A DNA stretch of 64,000 bases. Origin: Sphingomonas sp. EC-HK361 (GTDB lineage: Bacteria > Pseudomonadota > Alphaproteobacteria > Sphingomonadales > Sphingomonadaceae). This document shows positions 16,851 to 28,635 of the stretch, one piece after another; positions within the stretch are counted from its first letter, which is position 1, and each line of letters opens with the position of its first letter. The notes beneath the pieces are model-generated. The model was not told where the DNA came from, made no database searches, and was given only the letters and a program-made list of their open reading frames with translations. The stretch spans positions 1,637,058 through 1,701,057 of the forward strand of contig NZ_LR701494.1 in assembly GCF_902498785.1 (NCBI RefSeq). The letters are read 5' to 3'. Position numbers and translations under genes: made by a program.

Positions 16851-18297
16851 CCAGCGGATCGCGATCTTCGGCGCCGGGCTCGGCGGGCTGTGCGCCGCGA
16901 TCAAGGCGCGTGAGGCGGGCCATGACGTCACCCTGTTCGAGGCGGCGGAGGATGTCGGCGGGGTCTGGCGCGCCAATCGCTACCCGGGCGCCGCGTGCGA
17001 CGTGCCAGCGATCCTCTACCAATTCTCCTTCGCGCCCAACCCGATGTGGAGCCACCACTATGCGAGGGGACCGGAAATCCATGCGTATACGAAGGGACTG
17101 GTCGAGCAGTTCGAGCTCGCGGACTGCCTGCGGCTGAACGAGGCCGCGATGCGCGCGACGTGGGATGACACCGCGCGGATTTGGACGGTCGAGACGAGCG
17201 AGGGCGCACGCGAGACGTTCGACGCGATCGTGCCTGCGCTCGGCCAGCTCTCCCGCCCGTCCATCCCGGCAATTCCCGGTCGCGAACGTTTTGCTGGCAG
17301 CGCGTTTCACGCGGCGGAGTGGCCCGACGATATCGACCTTGCCGGCAAACGCGTCGGTGTCGTCGGATCGGCGGCGAGCGCGGTGCAGTTGATCCCCGAA
17401 GTCGCGAAAGTCGCCGCCCACCTCACCGTCTTCCAGCGCACGCCCAACTGGATCATTCCGCGCTATGACCGCCCGGTCACCCCCGAGGACAAGGCGCTGA
17501 TGTTCTCCCGCCCCGAGGTCGCGATGCGATTGGGCGCGCAGCAGCGCCAGATGATCTTCGACACCGCCGACACATTTTTCTGGCAGGCGTTCGAATGGAC
17601 GCCCGAGGGGCGCGCGGCGCTGACCCGGCAGGCGCTGGACCATCTGGAGGCGCAGGTGCCGGACGCGGCGCTCCGCGCGAAGCTCACCCCGGACTATCCG
17701 ATCGGCTGCAAGCGCGTGCTGATCTGCGACGATTTCTACCCCACGCTGCTGCGCGACACAGTGACGCTGGAAACCGCGGCGATCGAGGGCATCGAGCCAA
17801 ACGGTGTCCGCACCTCGCACGCGCTCCACGACCTCGACGTCATCATCTACGCAACTGGGTTCGAGACGACCGACTGGTCCTGGTCGGTCGCGATCGAAGG
17901 ACGCGGCGGGCTGACGCTGGCCGATGCGTGGAAGAACGGCCCCGAGGCGTATCTCGGCGTTCTCGTGCACGGCTTTCCGAACATGTTCGTGCTCTACGGC
18001 CCCAACACCAACCTTGGCCACAATTCGATCAGCTACATGCTGGAGGCGCAGGTCGGTTTCGCGCTCAAGGCGCTGGCTATGGCGGAGGGCGTGCCGGTGG
18101 AGGTGTCGGCCGAAGCGCAGCGCCGTTTCAACGACCGGCTGATCGCGGACCTGTCGCGTACGGTGTGGGCCGACCCCGGCTGCCGATCCTGGTACAAGGC
18201 CGACAATGGCCGCATCCACCAGAACTGGTCGGGCAATGCCGAAAGCTACGCGCGGGCAGTGGCCGAGCCGGTGCTGGCGGACATCCTCGCCGCCTGA
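16846..18297 (+). CDS. Flavin-containing (Baeyer-Villiger type) monooxygenase
   Basis: A 483-residue FAD/NADPH monooxygenase. The FAD-binding fold IAIFGAGLGGLCAA opens the protein, FAGSAFHAAEWP matches the Baeyer-Villiger fingerprint FxGxxxHxxxW exactly, and GVVGSAASAVQLIPE is the NADPH fold. ATGF near the C-terminus is also typical. Such enzymes insert oxygen into ketones; the substrate is unknown. Two adjacent ATGs exist (16843 and 16846); spacing from AAGGAG favours the second. The start region forms a strong hairpin. It is convergent with the bestrophin gene, four bases away. Confidence 0.88.
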   Translation: MGQRIAIFGAGLGGLCAAIKAREAGHDVTLFEAAEDVGGVWRANRYPGAACDVPAILYQFSFAPNPMWSHHYARGPEIHAYTKGLVEQFELADCLRLNEAAMRATWDDTARIWTVETSEGARETFDAIVPALGQLSRPSIPAIPGRERFAGSAFHAAEWPDDIDLAGKRVGVVGSAASAVQLIPEVAKVAAHLTVFQRTPNWIIPRYDRPVTPEDKALMFSRPEVAMRLGAQQRQMIFDTADTFFWQAFEWTPEGRAALTRQALDHLEAQVPDAALRAKLTPDYPIGCKRVLICDDFYPTLLRDTVTLETAAIEGIEPNGVRTSHALHDLDVIIYATGFETTDWSWSVAIEGRGGLTLADAWKNGPEAYLGVLVHGFPNMFVLYGPNTNLGHNSISYMLEAQVGFALKALAMAEGVPVEVSAEAQRRFNDRLIADLSRTVWADPGCRSWYKADNGRIHQNWSGNAESYARAVAEPVLADILAA

Positions 18298-18301
18298 TCC
18301 C

Positions 18302-19183
18302 TTACCAGAGCACGCCCTTGACCGGCGTCAGCGGTTCGGGTGCCGGATCGCCGATCGCTTCCAGCAGATCGATCTCGATCGTGCGGCACATCGCGGCGAG
18401 CGGCACGTCGTGGACAGTGTTCGCGAACGGATCGACCAGATCGTCGCCGATCTGGAGCACCGCGAGAAACATCAGTCCCGCGATCGTCGAGCCGAGCGGG
18501 GTCGCGAAACCCAGCGTCTCCACGAGGCCGATCGGCAGCAGCACGCAGAAGACGTGCGTGAAAAAGGTCGGAAAGAAGCGATACTGATTGGGCAGCGGGG
18601 TGTTCTTCAGCCGCTCCATGCCGCCTTGCGCATTGGCGATATCGACCAGCACGGACTCCATGCGCGTCTGCTGGATGGTGTCGATCCACCCCTCGCGCCG
18701 CGCATTGTCGATGCGCTTGCCGGTACCGTCGAGGAGGCCGTTCGCAACGTTGGTGCGCGCGAGCGCCGGGGTCGCCTCGCCTTCCGACAGGAAACGCAGG
18801 ACTTCCGCATCGCGCGGCTGGCGGCGGAGCTGGCAGCGCAGCGCATTCACATAGGCGACCTGTCGCAGCACGATCGTCCGCTTCAGGTCGTTCGCCTCCG
18901 CGGGCAGGAAGTTGCGCGCCTCCCGCGCCAGGTTGCGCGACGCGTTGATCATCGCGCCCCACAGCACGCGACCTTCCCACCAGCGCTGATAGGCGGAATT
19001 GTCGCGAAAACCGAGAAAGAGCGCGAGCGCGGTGCCGAACAGCGTCAGCGGCAGCGACGGCGCCTTGAAGGGCAGGACATAATAGGCGACCGTCACGACG
19101 ACGTCCCACACGAACAGGACGGCCAGCGGTTTCCAGACTTCGGCGACAAGGCGGCTGAGGCGGGGGGTGGCATCAACGATCAT
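18302..19183 (-). CDS. Bestrophin family (UPF0187) membrane protein
   Basis: A 293-residue protein of the bacterial bestrophin-like channel family. Features are an early hydrophobic region (VWKPLAVLFVWDVVVTVAYY), LALFLGFRDNSAYQRWWEGR with the conserved NxAYxRWWE stretch, NLLRxA-type helices and GLMFLAVLQIGDDLVDPF. Bacterial homologues form pentameric ion channels, with cation selectivity reported for one. It lies 43 bases after folP on the same strand. Confidence 0.87.
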   Translation of the reverse strand: MIVDATPRLSRLVAEVWKPLAVLFVWDVVVTVAYYVLPFKAPSLPLTLFGTALALFLGFRDNSAYQRWWEGRVLWGAMINASRNLAREARNFLPAEANDLKRTIVLRQVAYVNALRCQLRRQPRDAEVLRFLSEGEATPALARTNVANGLLDGTGKRIDNARREGWIDTIQQTRMESVLVDIANAQGGMERLKNTPLPNQYRFFPTFFTHVFCVLLPIGLVETLGFATPLGSTIAGLMFLAVLQIGDDLVDPFANTVHDVPLAAMCRTIEIDLLEAIGDPAPEPLTPVKGVLW

Positions 19184-19226
19184 GGCGCCCCGCTAACGCC
19201 GGTCCCGCTGATTGGTTGCGCGGGCG

Positions 19227-20288
19227 TTACGAGCGGCGCGTCAGGGCCTGATCCCTGAGGCCGCGCCAGACGCGGATCGCCTGCACCGTCTCGGCGACGT
19301 CGTGGACGCGCAGGAGCTGAACGCCGGCCTCGACGCCCTTGATCGCGAGCGCGATCGATCCGCCCAGCCGCTCGGTTGCCGGCGCCTCGTTCGACAGCGC
19401 GCCGATCATCCGCTTGCGGCTGACACCGAGCATGATCGGGCAGCCAAGCCCGTGGAAGATCGGCAAATCGTTGAGCAGCGCCAAATTGTCGGCGAGCGTC
19501 TTGCCGAAGCCGATGCCGGGATCGACGATGATGCGCGACCGGTCGACGCCGCCCGCGACGACCGCCGCGATGCGCGTCTCGAGCCAGTCGAACACCTCGG
19601 TCACCACATCGCGGTAGCCATCGCCGCCATGCGGACCCTTGGCCGGTTGGGGCGAGTGCATCAGGACGACCGGGCATCCCGCTTTGGCGACCACCTCCAG
19701 CGAACGGGTGTCCCAGAGCAGCGCCGACACGTCGTTGACGATGCGGGCCCCGCCTGCGAGCGCACGCTCCATGACCAGCGCCTTGCGGGTGTCGATCGAA
19801 ACCAGCGCACCGCTCGCGGCCAGCCGCTCGACGACGGGCACGACGCGCTTCGCCTCATCCTCCTCCCAGACCAGCGGCGCGCCGGGGCGTGTCGATTCGC
19901 CGCCGAGATCGATGAGCGCCGCGCCGGCTGCGAGCATGTCGGTCGCCGCGGCGGCGGCACCGTCGGGATCATCGAGATGCGCGCCACCATCCGAAAAGCT
20001 GTCCGGCGTTACGTTGAGTATGCCAGCGACCTGGGGCTGATCGAAGCGCAGCGTCCGATCGCCTAGCGTGAGCGCGGGGCGCGGTGCGGTGATCGCAGCG
20101 TGGAGCACCTGGGCGTGGTCGCCGAGTGTGGCGACATCGGCGACGGGGACGGTGCGTCGTAGGCCGTCCTCGATCACGTCATAAGCGGCGAACCACAGCA
20201 TCCCGCCCGCGAGACGCGCGACCGTGCCGTCAGGATGACCTACGGGTGTGTCGACGAAGTGCGCGGGTCGAAGATAGAAAGAGGTCAT
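19227..20288 (-). CDS. folP: Dihydropteroate synthase
   Basis: FolP condenses 6-hydroxymethyl-7,8-dihydropterin pyrophosphate with p-aminobenzoate in folate synthesis. GILNVTPDSFSDGG (pterin-site signature), DLGGESTRPGA, VSIDTRKALVMERAL, NDVSAL and DPGIGFGKT are all intact. At 353 residues it is about 70-80 longer than E. coli FolP because of an N-terminal extension (about residues 1-80) without a recognisable domain. The ATG at 20288 is used; a TTG two codons upstream is also in frame. A palindromic repeat lies just upstream of it. Confidence 0.92.
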   Translation of the reverse strand: MTSFYLRPAHFVDTPVGHPDGTVARLAGGMLWFAAYDVIEDGLRRTVPVADVATLGDHAQVLHAAITAPRPALTLGDRTLRFDQPQVAGILNVTPDSFSDGGAHLDDPDGAAAAATDMLAAGAALIDLGGESTRPGAPLVWEEDEAKRVVPVVERLAASGALVSIDTRKALVMERALAGGARIVNDVSALLWDTRSLEVVAKAGCPVVLMHSPQPAKGPHGGDGYRDVVTEVFDWLETRIAAVVAGGVDRSRIIVDPGIGFGKTLADNLALLNDLPIFHGLGCPIMLGVSRKRMIGALSNEAPATERLGGSIALAIKGVEAGVQLLRVHDVAETVQAIRVWRGLRDQALTRRS

Positions 20289-20316
20289 TGTCAATTGTCT
20301 CGCGGCATTCCGAGAG

Positions 20317-20373
20317 ATGTGCCCCCGCGCAGGCGGGGGCCCAGTCTGGGTTTCCGCCTTCGCGGGAACACAT
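20317..20373. repeat. Palindromic repeat family A, copy 1
   Basis: ATGTGCCCCCGCGCAGGCGG and CCGCCTTCGCGGGAACACAT are the arms, around CCCAGTCTGGG. It lies in the folP-ccrM gap, upstream of folP and downstream of ccrM. This is one of six copies in the window (others at 23185, 27841, 32520, 41019 and 55922). Confidence 0.85.
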
Positions 20374-20417
20374 CCCGCCTAGCGGAGGCGGATTCATCTT
20401 TGCTCCGATCTGCGTCG

Positions 20418-21736
<1,319 letters not shown>

Positions 21737-21738
<2 letters not shown>

Positions 21739-22345
21739 ACAGCGGAAGTTCTGCCTGCGCAACGGGTGCGAAGCTCCGCCGATGAAGCGGCGACGGGCCA
21801 AATTCGCGCAGAGCACGCAGATGATCGGGCGCGCCATAGCCCTTGTTCGAATGCCAGCCGTAATGCGGATGCGCCTCGGCCGCGCGGATCATGATCTCGT
21901 CGCGGGTGTGCTTCGCGACGATCGAGGCAGCCGCGATGGATAGCGACTTCGCGTCGCCGCCGACGATTGCGGTGGCTTGCCAGGTCCAGCGCGGCAGACG
22001 GTTGCCATCGACAAGGACGTGGCCGGGCGGGCAGCCGCCCACCTTCTCAAGAGCCTCGACCGCCAGCGTCATCGCCTTCATCGTCGCCCAGTAGATGTTG
22101 AGCGTGTCGATCTCGGCCGGCTCGACGATGCCGATGCCGACGATCGCGCAGCCGTGTAGCCGCGCGCAGAGGCGGGCGCGCTCGGTGGCGGGCAGCTTCT
22201 TCGAATCATTGATCCCGCGCGGGATACCTTTTGCGGGCAGAATGACGGCCGCCGCGACGACCGGTCCCGCGAGCGGTCCCCTGCCCGCCTCATCGACCCC
22301 GGCGACGGGGGCGAGGCAGAGCTTCTCGTGCTTCAGTCCGGGCAT
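21737..22345 (-). CDS. rnhB: Ribonuclease HII
   Basis: RNase HII (202 residues) removes RNA from RNA-DNA hybrids and single ribonucleotides from DNA. GVDEAGRGPLAGPVVAAAV contains the catalytic DEAGRG, INDSKKL and VDG follow, and AAASIVAKHTRDEIM carries the remaining acidic site. I chose the ATG at 22345; it overlaps the thiD 3' end by 13 bases, and an ATG at 22357 is also possible. The rnhB-ccrM order is conserved in alphaproteobacteria. Confidence 0.93.
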
Positions 22346-23526
22346 GCGAGCCGCCATGGCGGGAAGCGGCGGTTTTCGCCAGCCTGATAGAGGCACAGCG
22401 CATTGCCAGCGGGATCGACCAGCCGCGCCTCGCGCCAGCCCCAGGTCTGATCGACCGGATCGGCGACCGCGATGCCGGCGGCGCGGGCCGCCGATACGGC
22501 CGCGTCGAAATCGCCGCATTCGAGGAAAATGACGGATCGGCCATCGATCTCGTCCGTCGCTTCGATCGACAATGTCGTGCCGCCGGCGCTCTCGAAGCGG
22601 GCATAGCGGCCATCGCTGTCGACGATCGGGGTGAGGCCGAGCGCGCGGTAGAAAGCGAAAGATGCAGCGTGATCGATCGCCGGCAGCGTGACCTGATTGG
22701 CCATGATGCCGCCAAGGTCGCAGTCGAGCCGGACGCACTGATGCCCCATCGGGCCGTGCCCGCCGCCGAGGCCGGGGGCTTCGTGGAGCGCGATCCGCAC
22801 GAACAGCCGCGCGCGGGCGATCGCATCAGGAAGCGCCATCCCGCGGCCGAGACCCTCGGCGATCGCGCTGGCGAGTGTGCAACCGGTGCCGTGGGTGGAG
22901 GTGGTCGCAATACGCGCGTCCTCCCAACGGTGTTCACGCCCGTCGGCCTCGATGAGGCGGTCGGTGAGGAGGTTGCCGTCGCGGTGACCGCCCTTCACGA
23001 GTAGCGCAGCGACTGTGGCACGGACGGCCGCCTCGCCGCCGAGTGCTTCGAGTTCGGGAAGGTTCGGTGTCACAACCGTGGCGAGGCGCATCAGACGGTC
23101 GAACGCGGCGATCGTCGCGGAGTCGGCAAGAATGGCACCCGAAGTGGCGACCATCACCGGATCGAAGACGATAGGAACCGGCCGATGTGTTCCCGCGAAG
23201 GCGGGAGCCCAGTCTGGGTTCCCGCCTTCGCGGGAACACATTCGCTCCAGAACCTCGGCCACTGCGTCCGCCGTCTCAGCCGACCCGATCATCCCGATCT
23301 TCACCGCATCGACGCCGATATCGTCGATGCACGACCGCATCTGCGCGACGACCATATCCGTTGGCACCGGGTGCACCGCCTGAACGCCGAGCGTGTTCTG
23401 CGCGGTGATCGCCGTCACCGCCGTCATCGCGTGACCGCCGAGCATCGTCACCGTCTTGATGTCGGCCTGAATGCCCGCGCCGCCCCCCGAATCGGAGCCG
23501 GCGATGATGAGGATACGCGGCGTCAT
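22333..23526 (-). CDS. thiD: ThiD (HMP/HMP-P kinase) fused to a VOC domain, with in-frame repeat insertion
   Basis: The first 265 residues are a hydroxymethylpyrimidine/phosphomethylpyrimidine kinase of thiamin synthesis. They contain IIAGSDSGGGAGIQADIKT, KIGMIGSAE, FDPVM and the ATP-site THGTGCTLASAIAE (211-224). Residues 96-114 (MCSREGGNPDWAPAFAGTH) are the translation of a palindromic repeat, inserted where ThiD normally has a short helix-to-strand loop. Residues 276-397 form a glyoxalase/bleomycin-resistance (VOC) domain beginning MANQVTLPAIDHAASFAFYR. The fusion is a single open frame. The start ATG overlaps the DUF1272 stop. Kinase activity is plausible because no motif is hit. Confidence 0.85.
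   Translation of the reverse strand: MTPRILIIAGSDSGGGAGIQADIKTVTMLGGHAMTAVTAITAQNTLGVQAVHPVPTDMVVAQMRSCIDDIGVDAVKIGMIGSAETADAVAEVLERMCSREGGNPDWAPAFAGTHRPVPIVFDPVMVATSGAILADSATIAAFDRLMRLATVVTPNLPELEALGGEAAVRATVAALLVKGGHRDGNLLTDRLIEADGREHRWEDARIATTSTHGTGCTLASAIAEGLGRGMALPDAIARARLFVRIALHEAPGLGGGHGPMGHQCVRLDCDLGGIMANQVTLPAIDHAASFAFYRALGLTPIVDSDGRYARFESAGGTTLSIEATDEIDGRSVIFLECGDFDAAVSAARAAGIAVADPVDQTWGWREARLVDPAGNALCLYQAGENRRFPPWRLACPD
23185..23241 (-). repeat. Palindromic repeat family A, copy 2, inside thiD
   Basis: A complete 57-bp copy (exactly 19 codons) lies in frame within thiD, encoding residues 96-114. Arms are TGTTCCCGCGAAGGCGGGA and TCCCGCCTTCGCGGGAACA (minor mismatches), nearly perfect. 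No stop is created and the flanking ThiD sequence continues on both sides. Confidence 0.9.
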
Positions 23527-23747
23527 CCCTTGAACCGACGCTCCGTCGAGGCAGGGTAGCGCTTGAGCCGATCGCCGGTCCGCGTCGGCCGATCGAGCAG
23601 CTCGCCGCCGCAATTGGGACAGTGCTCGTCGAGTGCATCGGCGCAAGCCGCGCAGAAGGTGCATTCGAACGAACAGATGAACGCGCCCGGCGCATCGGCC
23701 GGCAAATCGGCGCCGCAGCGTTCGCAATCGGGGCGCATCGTCAGCAT
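23523..23747 (-). CDS. DUF1272 domain-containing small zinc-ribbon-like protein
   Basis: A 74-residue Cys-rich protein of the DUF1272 family: MRPDCERCGADLP, FICSFECTFCAACAD and HCPNCGGEL. Eight cysteines (8, 11, 25, 29, 32, 35, 43, 46) suggest two zinc sites. Function unknown. The ATG at 23747 begins the conserved MLTMRP; it lies ten bases after the GFA gene and overlaps thiD as ATGA, so the three are probably one operon. Confidence 0.85.
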   Translation of the reverse strand: MLTMRPDCERCGADLPADAPGAFICSFECTFCAACADALDEHCPNCGGELLDRPTRTGDRLKRYPASTERRFKG

Positions 23748-23757
23748 CGCGCGCCCC

Positions 23758-24171
23758 TCACAGGTGCCGGGTGTCGGCTGGCGGATTCCACCAATTATCG
23801 TGGAGGCCGTCCATATAGGTGACGGGAGCGGCGACGAGATCATCGACCGTCAGATCATCCAGCGCAGCAAGATGGACCGAGACATAGTCGCCGCCCATCG
23901 CCTCGATCCGGCCGTGGCCATGGGTGGCGATACCGCATTTTGAGCAGAAGCGGTGATGCCCCTCGCCCCAATCACCCGACCGGCCATAGTCGGTAAGCAC
24001 GTCCTCACCCGACAGCAGGCGGAAATCCTCGGGCTTGAGCTGGCCCGCGTTCCACATCCGCTGTTTCCAGCAGACGGTGCAGTTGCACTTGCCGGTGCCC
24101 TGGTCGAGATCGATATCCGCCTCGAACGTTACCGCCTTGCAATGGCAGCTGCCGTGATAGGTCTGCTTCAT
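23758..24171 (-). CDS. GFA family protein (glutathione-dependent formaldehyde-activating enzyme-like)
   Basis: A 137-residue GFA/CENP-V fold protein. Zinc ligands are visible as CHC (9-11), CNCTVC (29-34) and FCSKCG. The founding member accelerates addition of glutathione to formaldehyde, but most members have no known substrate. It lies between glmM (21 bases upstream) and DUF1272 on the same strand. The start MKQTYHGSCHCKAV is conserved. Confidence 0.85.
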   Translation of the reverse strand: MKQTYHGSCHCKAVTFEADIDLDQGTGKCNCTVCWKQRMWNAGQLKPEDFRLLSGEDVLTDYGRSGDWGEGHHRFCSKCGIATHGHGRIEAMGGDYVSVHLAALDDLTVDDLVAAPVTYMDGLHDNWWNPPADTRHL

Positions 24172-24192
24172 CCCGCTGCTCCTCTTCCGGTT

Positions 24193-25533
<1,341 letters not shown>

Positions 25534-25596
25534 CTGCGCCTGCGTCCGTTCCGCTGTTCGGCCTGCTGATAGTCGAAGAGAGAGTGAAGCGCGAGC

Positions 25597-26842
25597 ATGT
25601 CCCAGGCCACACGGATCCTGACTGCCCTGATTTTCGGCCTGATCCTGGGCATCGCCGCCGTCGCCTTTGCGCGGGATGCGGCGATGGCGGCGACCGCGGT
25701 CACCCAGCCGATCGGCGAGGCGTGGCTGCACGGCCTGCAGATGGTCATCGTGCCCTTGGTCGTCGGGCTGCTCGTGAAGGGCGTTGGCGCGACAGCCGAT
25801 GCGGCGCGCGCGGGGCGGATCGCGTTTCGCGGCATCGTCCTGTTCGTGGTGATCCTGTGGACGACGACGTTGATGTCGGCGGCGGTGATGCCGCTCCTGC
25901 TGAAGCTCTGGCCGATGCCCGAGGCGTGGTCCGCCGCGCTGCGCTCCGCACTGACCAGCACGAAGCCGCTCGGCACGCCGCCGGGGCTTTCGGCGTTCTT
26001 CGACACGATCGTGCCGACCAACATCGTCGCTGCTGCCTCTGCCGATGCGTATCTTCCGCTCACCGTCTTCACCATCGTCTTCGCCTTTGCGATCACCCAG
26101 CTGCCGCCCGAGCCGCGCAAGCTGCTGACCGATCTGTTCAGCGCGCTCGTCGATGCGATGCTGGTCATCATCGGCTGGGTGCTGAAGCTCGCCCCGATCG
26201 GCATCTTCGCGCTGGCCTACGGCGTCGGCGCGCGGACGGGGGCGGCGGCGTTCGGTGCGCTCATCCACTATATCGTCATCGTCTCATCGATCGGGTTCAT
26301 CGTTTTGCTGGCGGCCTATCCGGTCGGGATGGTCGGCGGTCGCGTTGGACTGGCCCGGTTCGCGCGCGCGGTCGCGCCGGCGCAGGCGGTCGCGATCAGC
26401 ACCCAGTCCTCGCTCGCTACCCTGCCCGCCATGCTCAAGGGGTCGCGCGAGCTCGGCGCGTCGGAGGCAACCGCGGGCATCGTTCTGCCGATCGCAGTGG
26501 CGATCTTCCGCGCGACGAGTCCGGCGATGAACCTCGCGGTCGCGCTCTATGTCGCGCACTGGCTGGGCGTGCCGATCGGTCCCGGCCAACTGGCTGCGGG
26601 CGTTGCGACGGCGGCGATCACGACGATGGGATCGGTGAGCCTGCCCGGCACGATCAGCTTCTTCGCGAGCGTCGCGCCGGTCTCGATCGCGATGGGCGTG
26701 CCGATCGAGGCGCTGGGACTCCTTGTAGCAGTCGAAACGATTCCCGATCTCTTTCGCACCGTCGGCAATGTGACGATGGACGTCGCGGTCACCACCACCG
26801 TCAGTGCGCGGAGCGGCGACGCGAACAGCGAAGGACTATCCG

Positions 26843-26865
<23 letters not shown>
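25597..26865 (+). CDS. Dicarboxylate/amino acid:cation symporter (DAACS family)
   Basis: A 422-residue inner-membrane transporter of the GltP/DctA family. At least eight hydrophobic helices, [14 protein letters not shown] (serine-rich hairpin), [15 protein letters not shown] (NMDGT-equivalent region degenerate) and [17 protein letters not shown] are visible. The usual NMDGT motif is replaced by PAMNLAV, so the transported substrate may differ from glutamate or C4-dicarboxylates. The last 23 bases overlap the aldo/keto reductase start. Confidence 0.85.
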
Positions 26866-27835
<970 letters not shown>

Positions 27836-27840
27836 GTGAT

Positions 27841-27893
27841 ATGTGCTCCCGCGAAGGCGGGAGCCCAGACTGGACCCCCGCCTTCGCGGAGGT
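27841..27893. repeat. Palindromic repeat family A, copy 3
   Basis: ATGTGCTCCCGCGAAGGCGG and CCGCCTTCGCGGAGGTGCA flank CCCAGACTGG. It fills the gap between two convergent genes (aldo/keto reductase and NnrU) and probably acts as their shared terminator. Confidence 0.85.
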
Positions 27894-27901
27894 GCAGACT
27901 A

Positions 27902-28594
27902 CTATGTCCACCGCCAAATCCCCGCTGCCCATCCGGCCAGCGGCAGGTGCGCCCACGTCGCGGCGAGCCAGATCACCACGCCGCCCGCAAGCGCGTGCAT
28001 GCCGAACCCGCCGAGCTTCGCTCGCCCCGCTGCGATCGCGGCGAAGGGCCAGTAGCTCGTCTTCGCCTCCCAGGCACGCCAGAAGTCGGGATCGAGCGCC
28101 TCCTTCTTGCGGTCCTGCATGGCCGCGCCGACGAGCGCGAGGATCAGGATCGCGGCGGCGACGACGATATTCGACGGATCGGGAAAAACCGCGATGTGAC
28201 AGAGCGCCCAGAGCGCGAACGCCCACATCATCGGGTGGCGGGTGATCGCAAAGACGCCGCGCGCCTCGGGCACCGCCTTCGCCGCGGCGGGCGGCCCCGG
28301 AAGCGCGGGGTTGCGGATGAGCGACCCCATCAGGAGGATGCTTGCCAGCAACATCACGACCGTGACGATCGCCCACAGGCCATCGCCGACCGGCCAGAGC
28401 AGCGGCTGAATCGGTGCCGCGCGGTAGGCGAGCGCGACCCAGATCAGGGTCGCAAACGCGACGAGGGAATAGACGCCGAGGAACCCACCCGCCCCCAGCC
28501 GCGCAACGAGCGGCGCGCGCAAGGGGTGCGACAGCAGGAAATGCGTGCCGACGAACGCTGCGGCGGCCACCGCGACCTGAACCGTGCCTTCCAT
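27902..28594 (-). CDS. NnrU family membrane protein
   Basis: A 230-residue integral membrane protein with about six hydrophobic helices. It carries the NnrU/isoprenylcysteine-methyltransferase-like signature GVFAITRHPMMWAFALWALCH (RHP motif) and HFLLSHPLRAPLV. The founding gene is linked to denitrification in Rhodobacter, but no nitrogen-oxide genes are present here; the function is unassigned. It follows the POT transporter gene by 41 bases on the same strand. Confidence 0.85.
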   Translation of the reverse strand: MEGTVQVAVAAAAFVGTHFLLSHPLRAPLVARLGAGGFLGVYSLVAFATLIWVALAYRAAPIQPLLWPVGDGLWAIVTVVMLLASILLMGSLIRNPALPGPPAAAKAVPEARGVFAITRHPMMWAFALWALCHIAVFPDPSNIVVAAAILILALVGAAMQDRKKEALDPDFWRAWEAKTSYWPFAAIAAGRAKLGGFGMHALAGGVVIWLAATWAHLPLAGWAAGIWRWT

Positions 28595-28635
28595 CGAACC
28601 GCCTCCCCAGCCACCGACCGGAGGAGGCTATCCGA

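Noticed and set aside
22700-22704. A separate VOC-domain gene starting at MANQVT inside the thiD frame
   Set aside because: The frame is continuous with ThiD and the only upstream Shine-Dalgarno is weak; a fusion is the simpler reading, although an internal start cannot be excluded.
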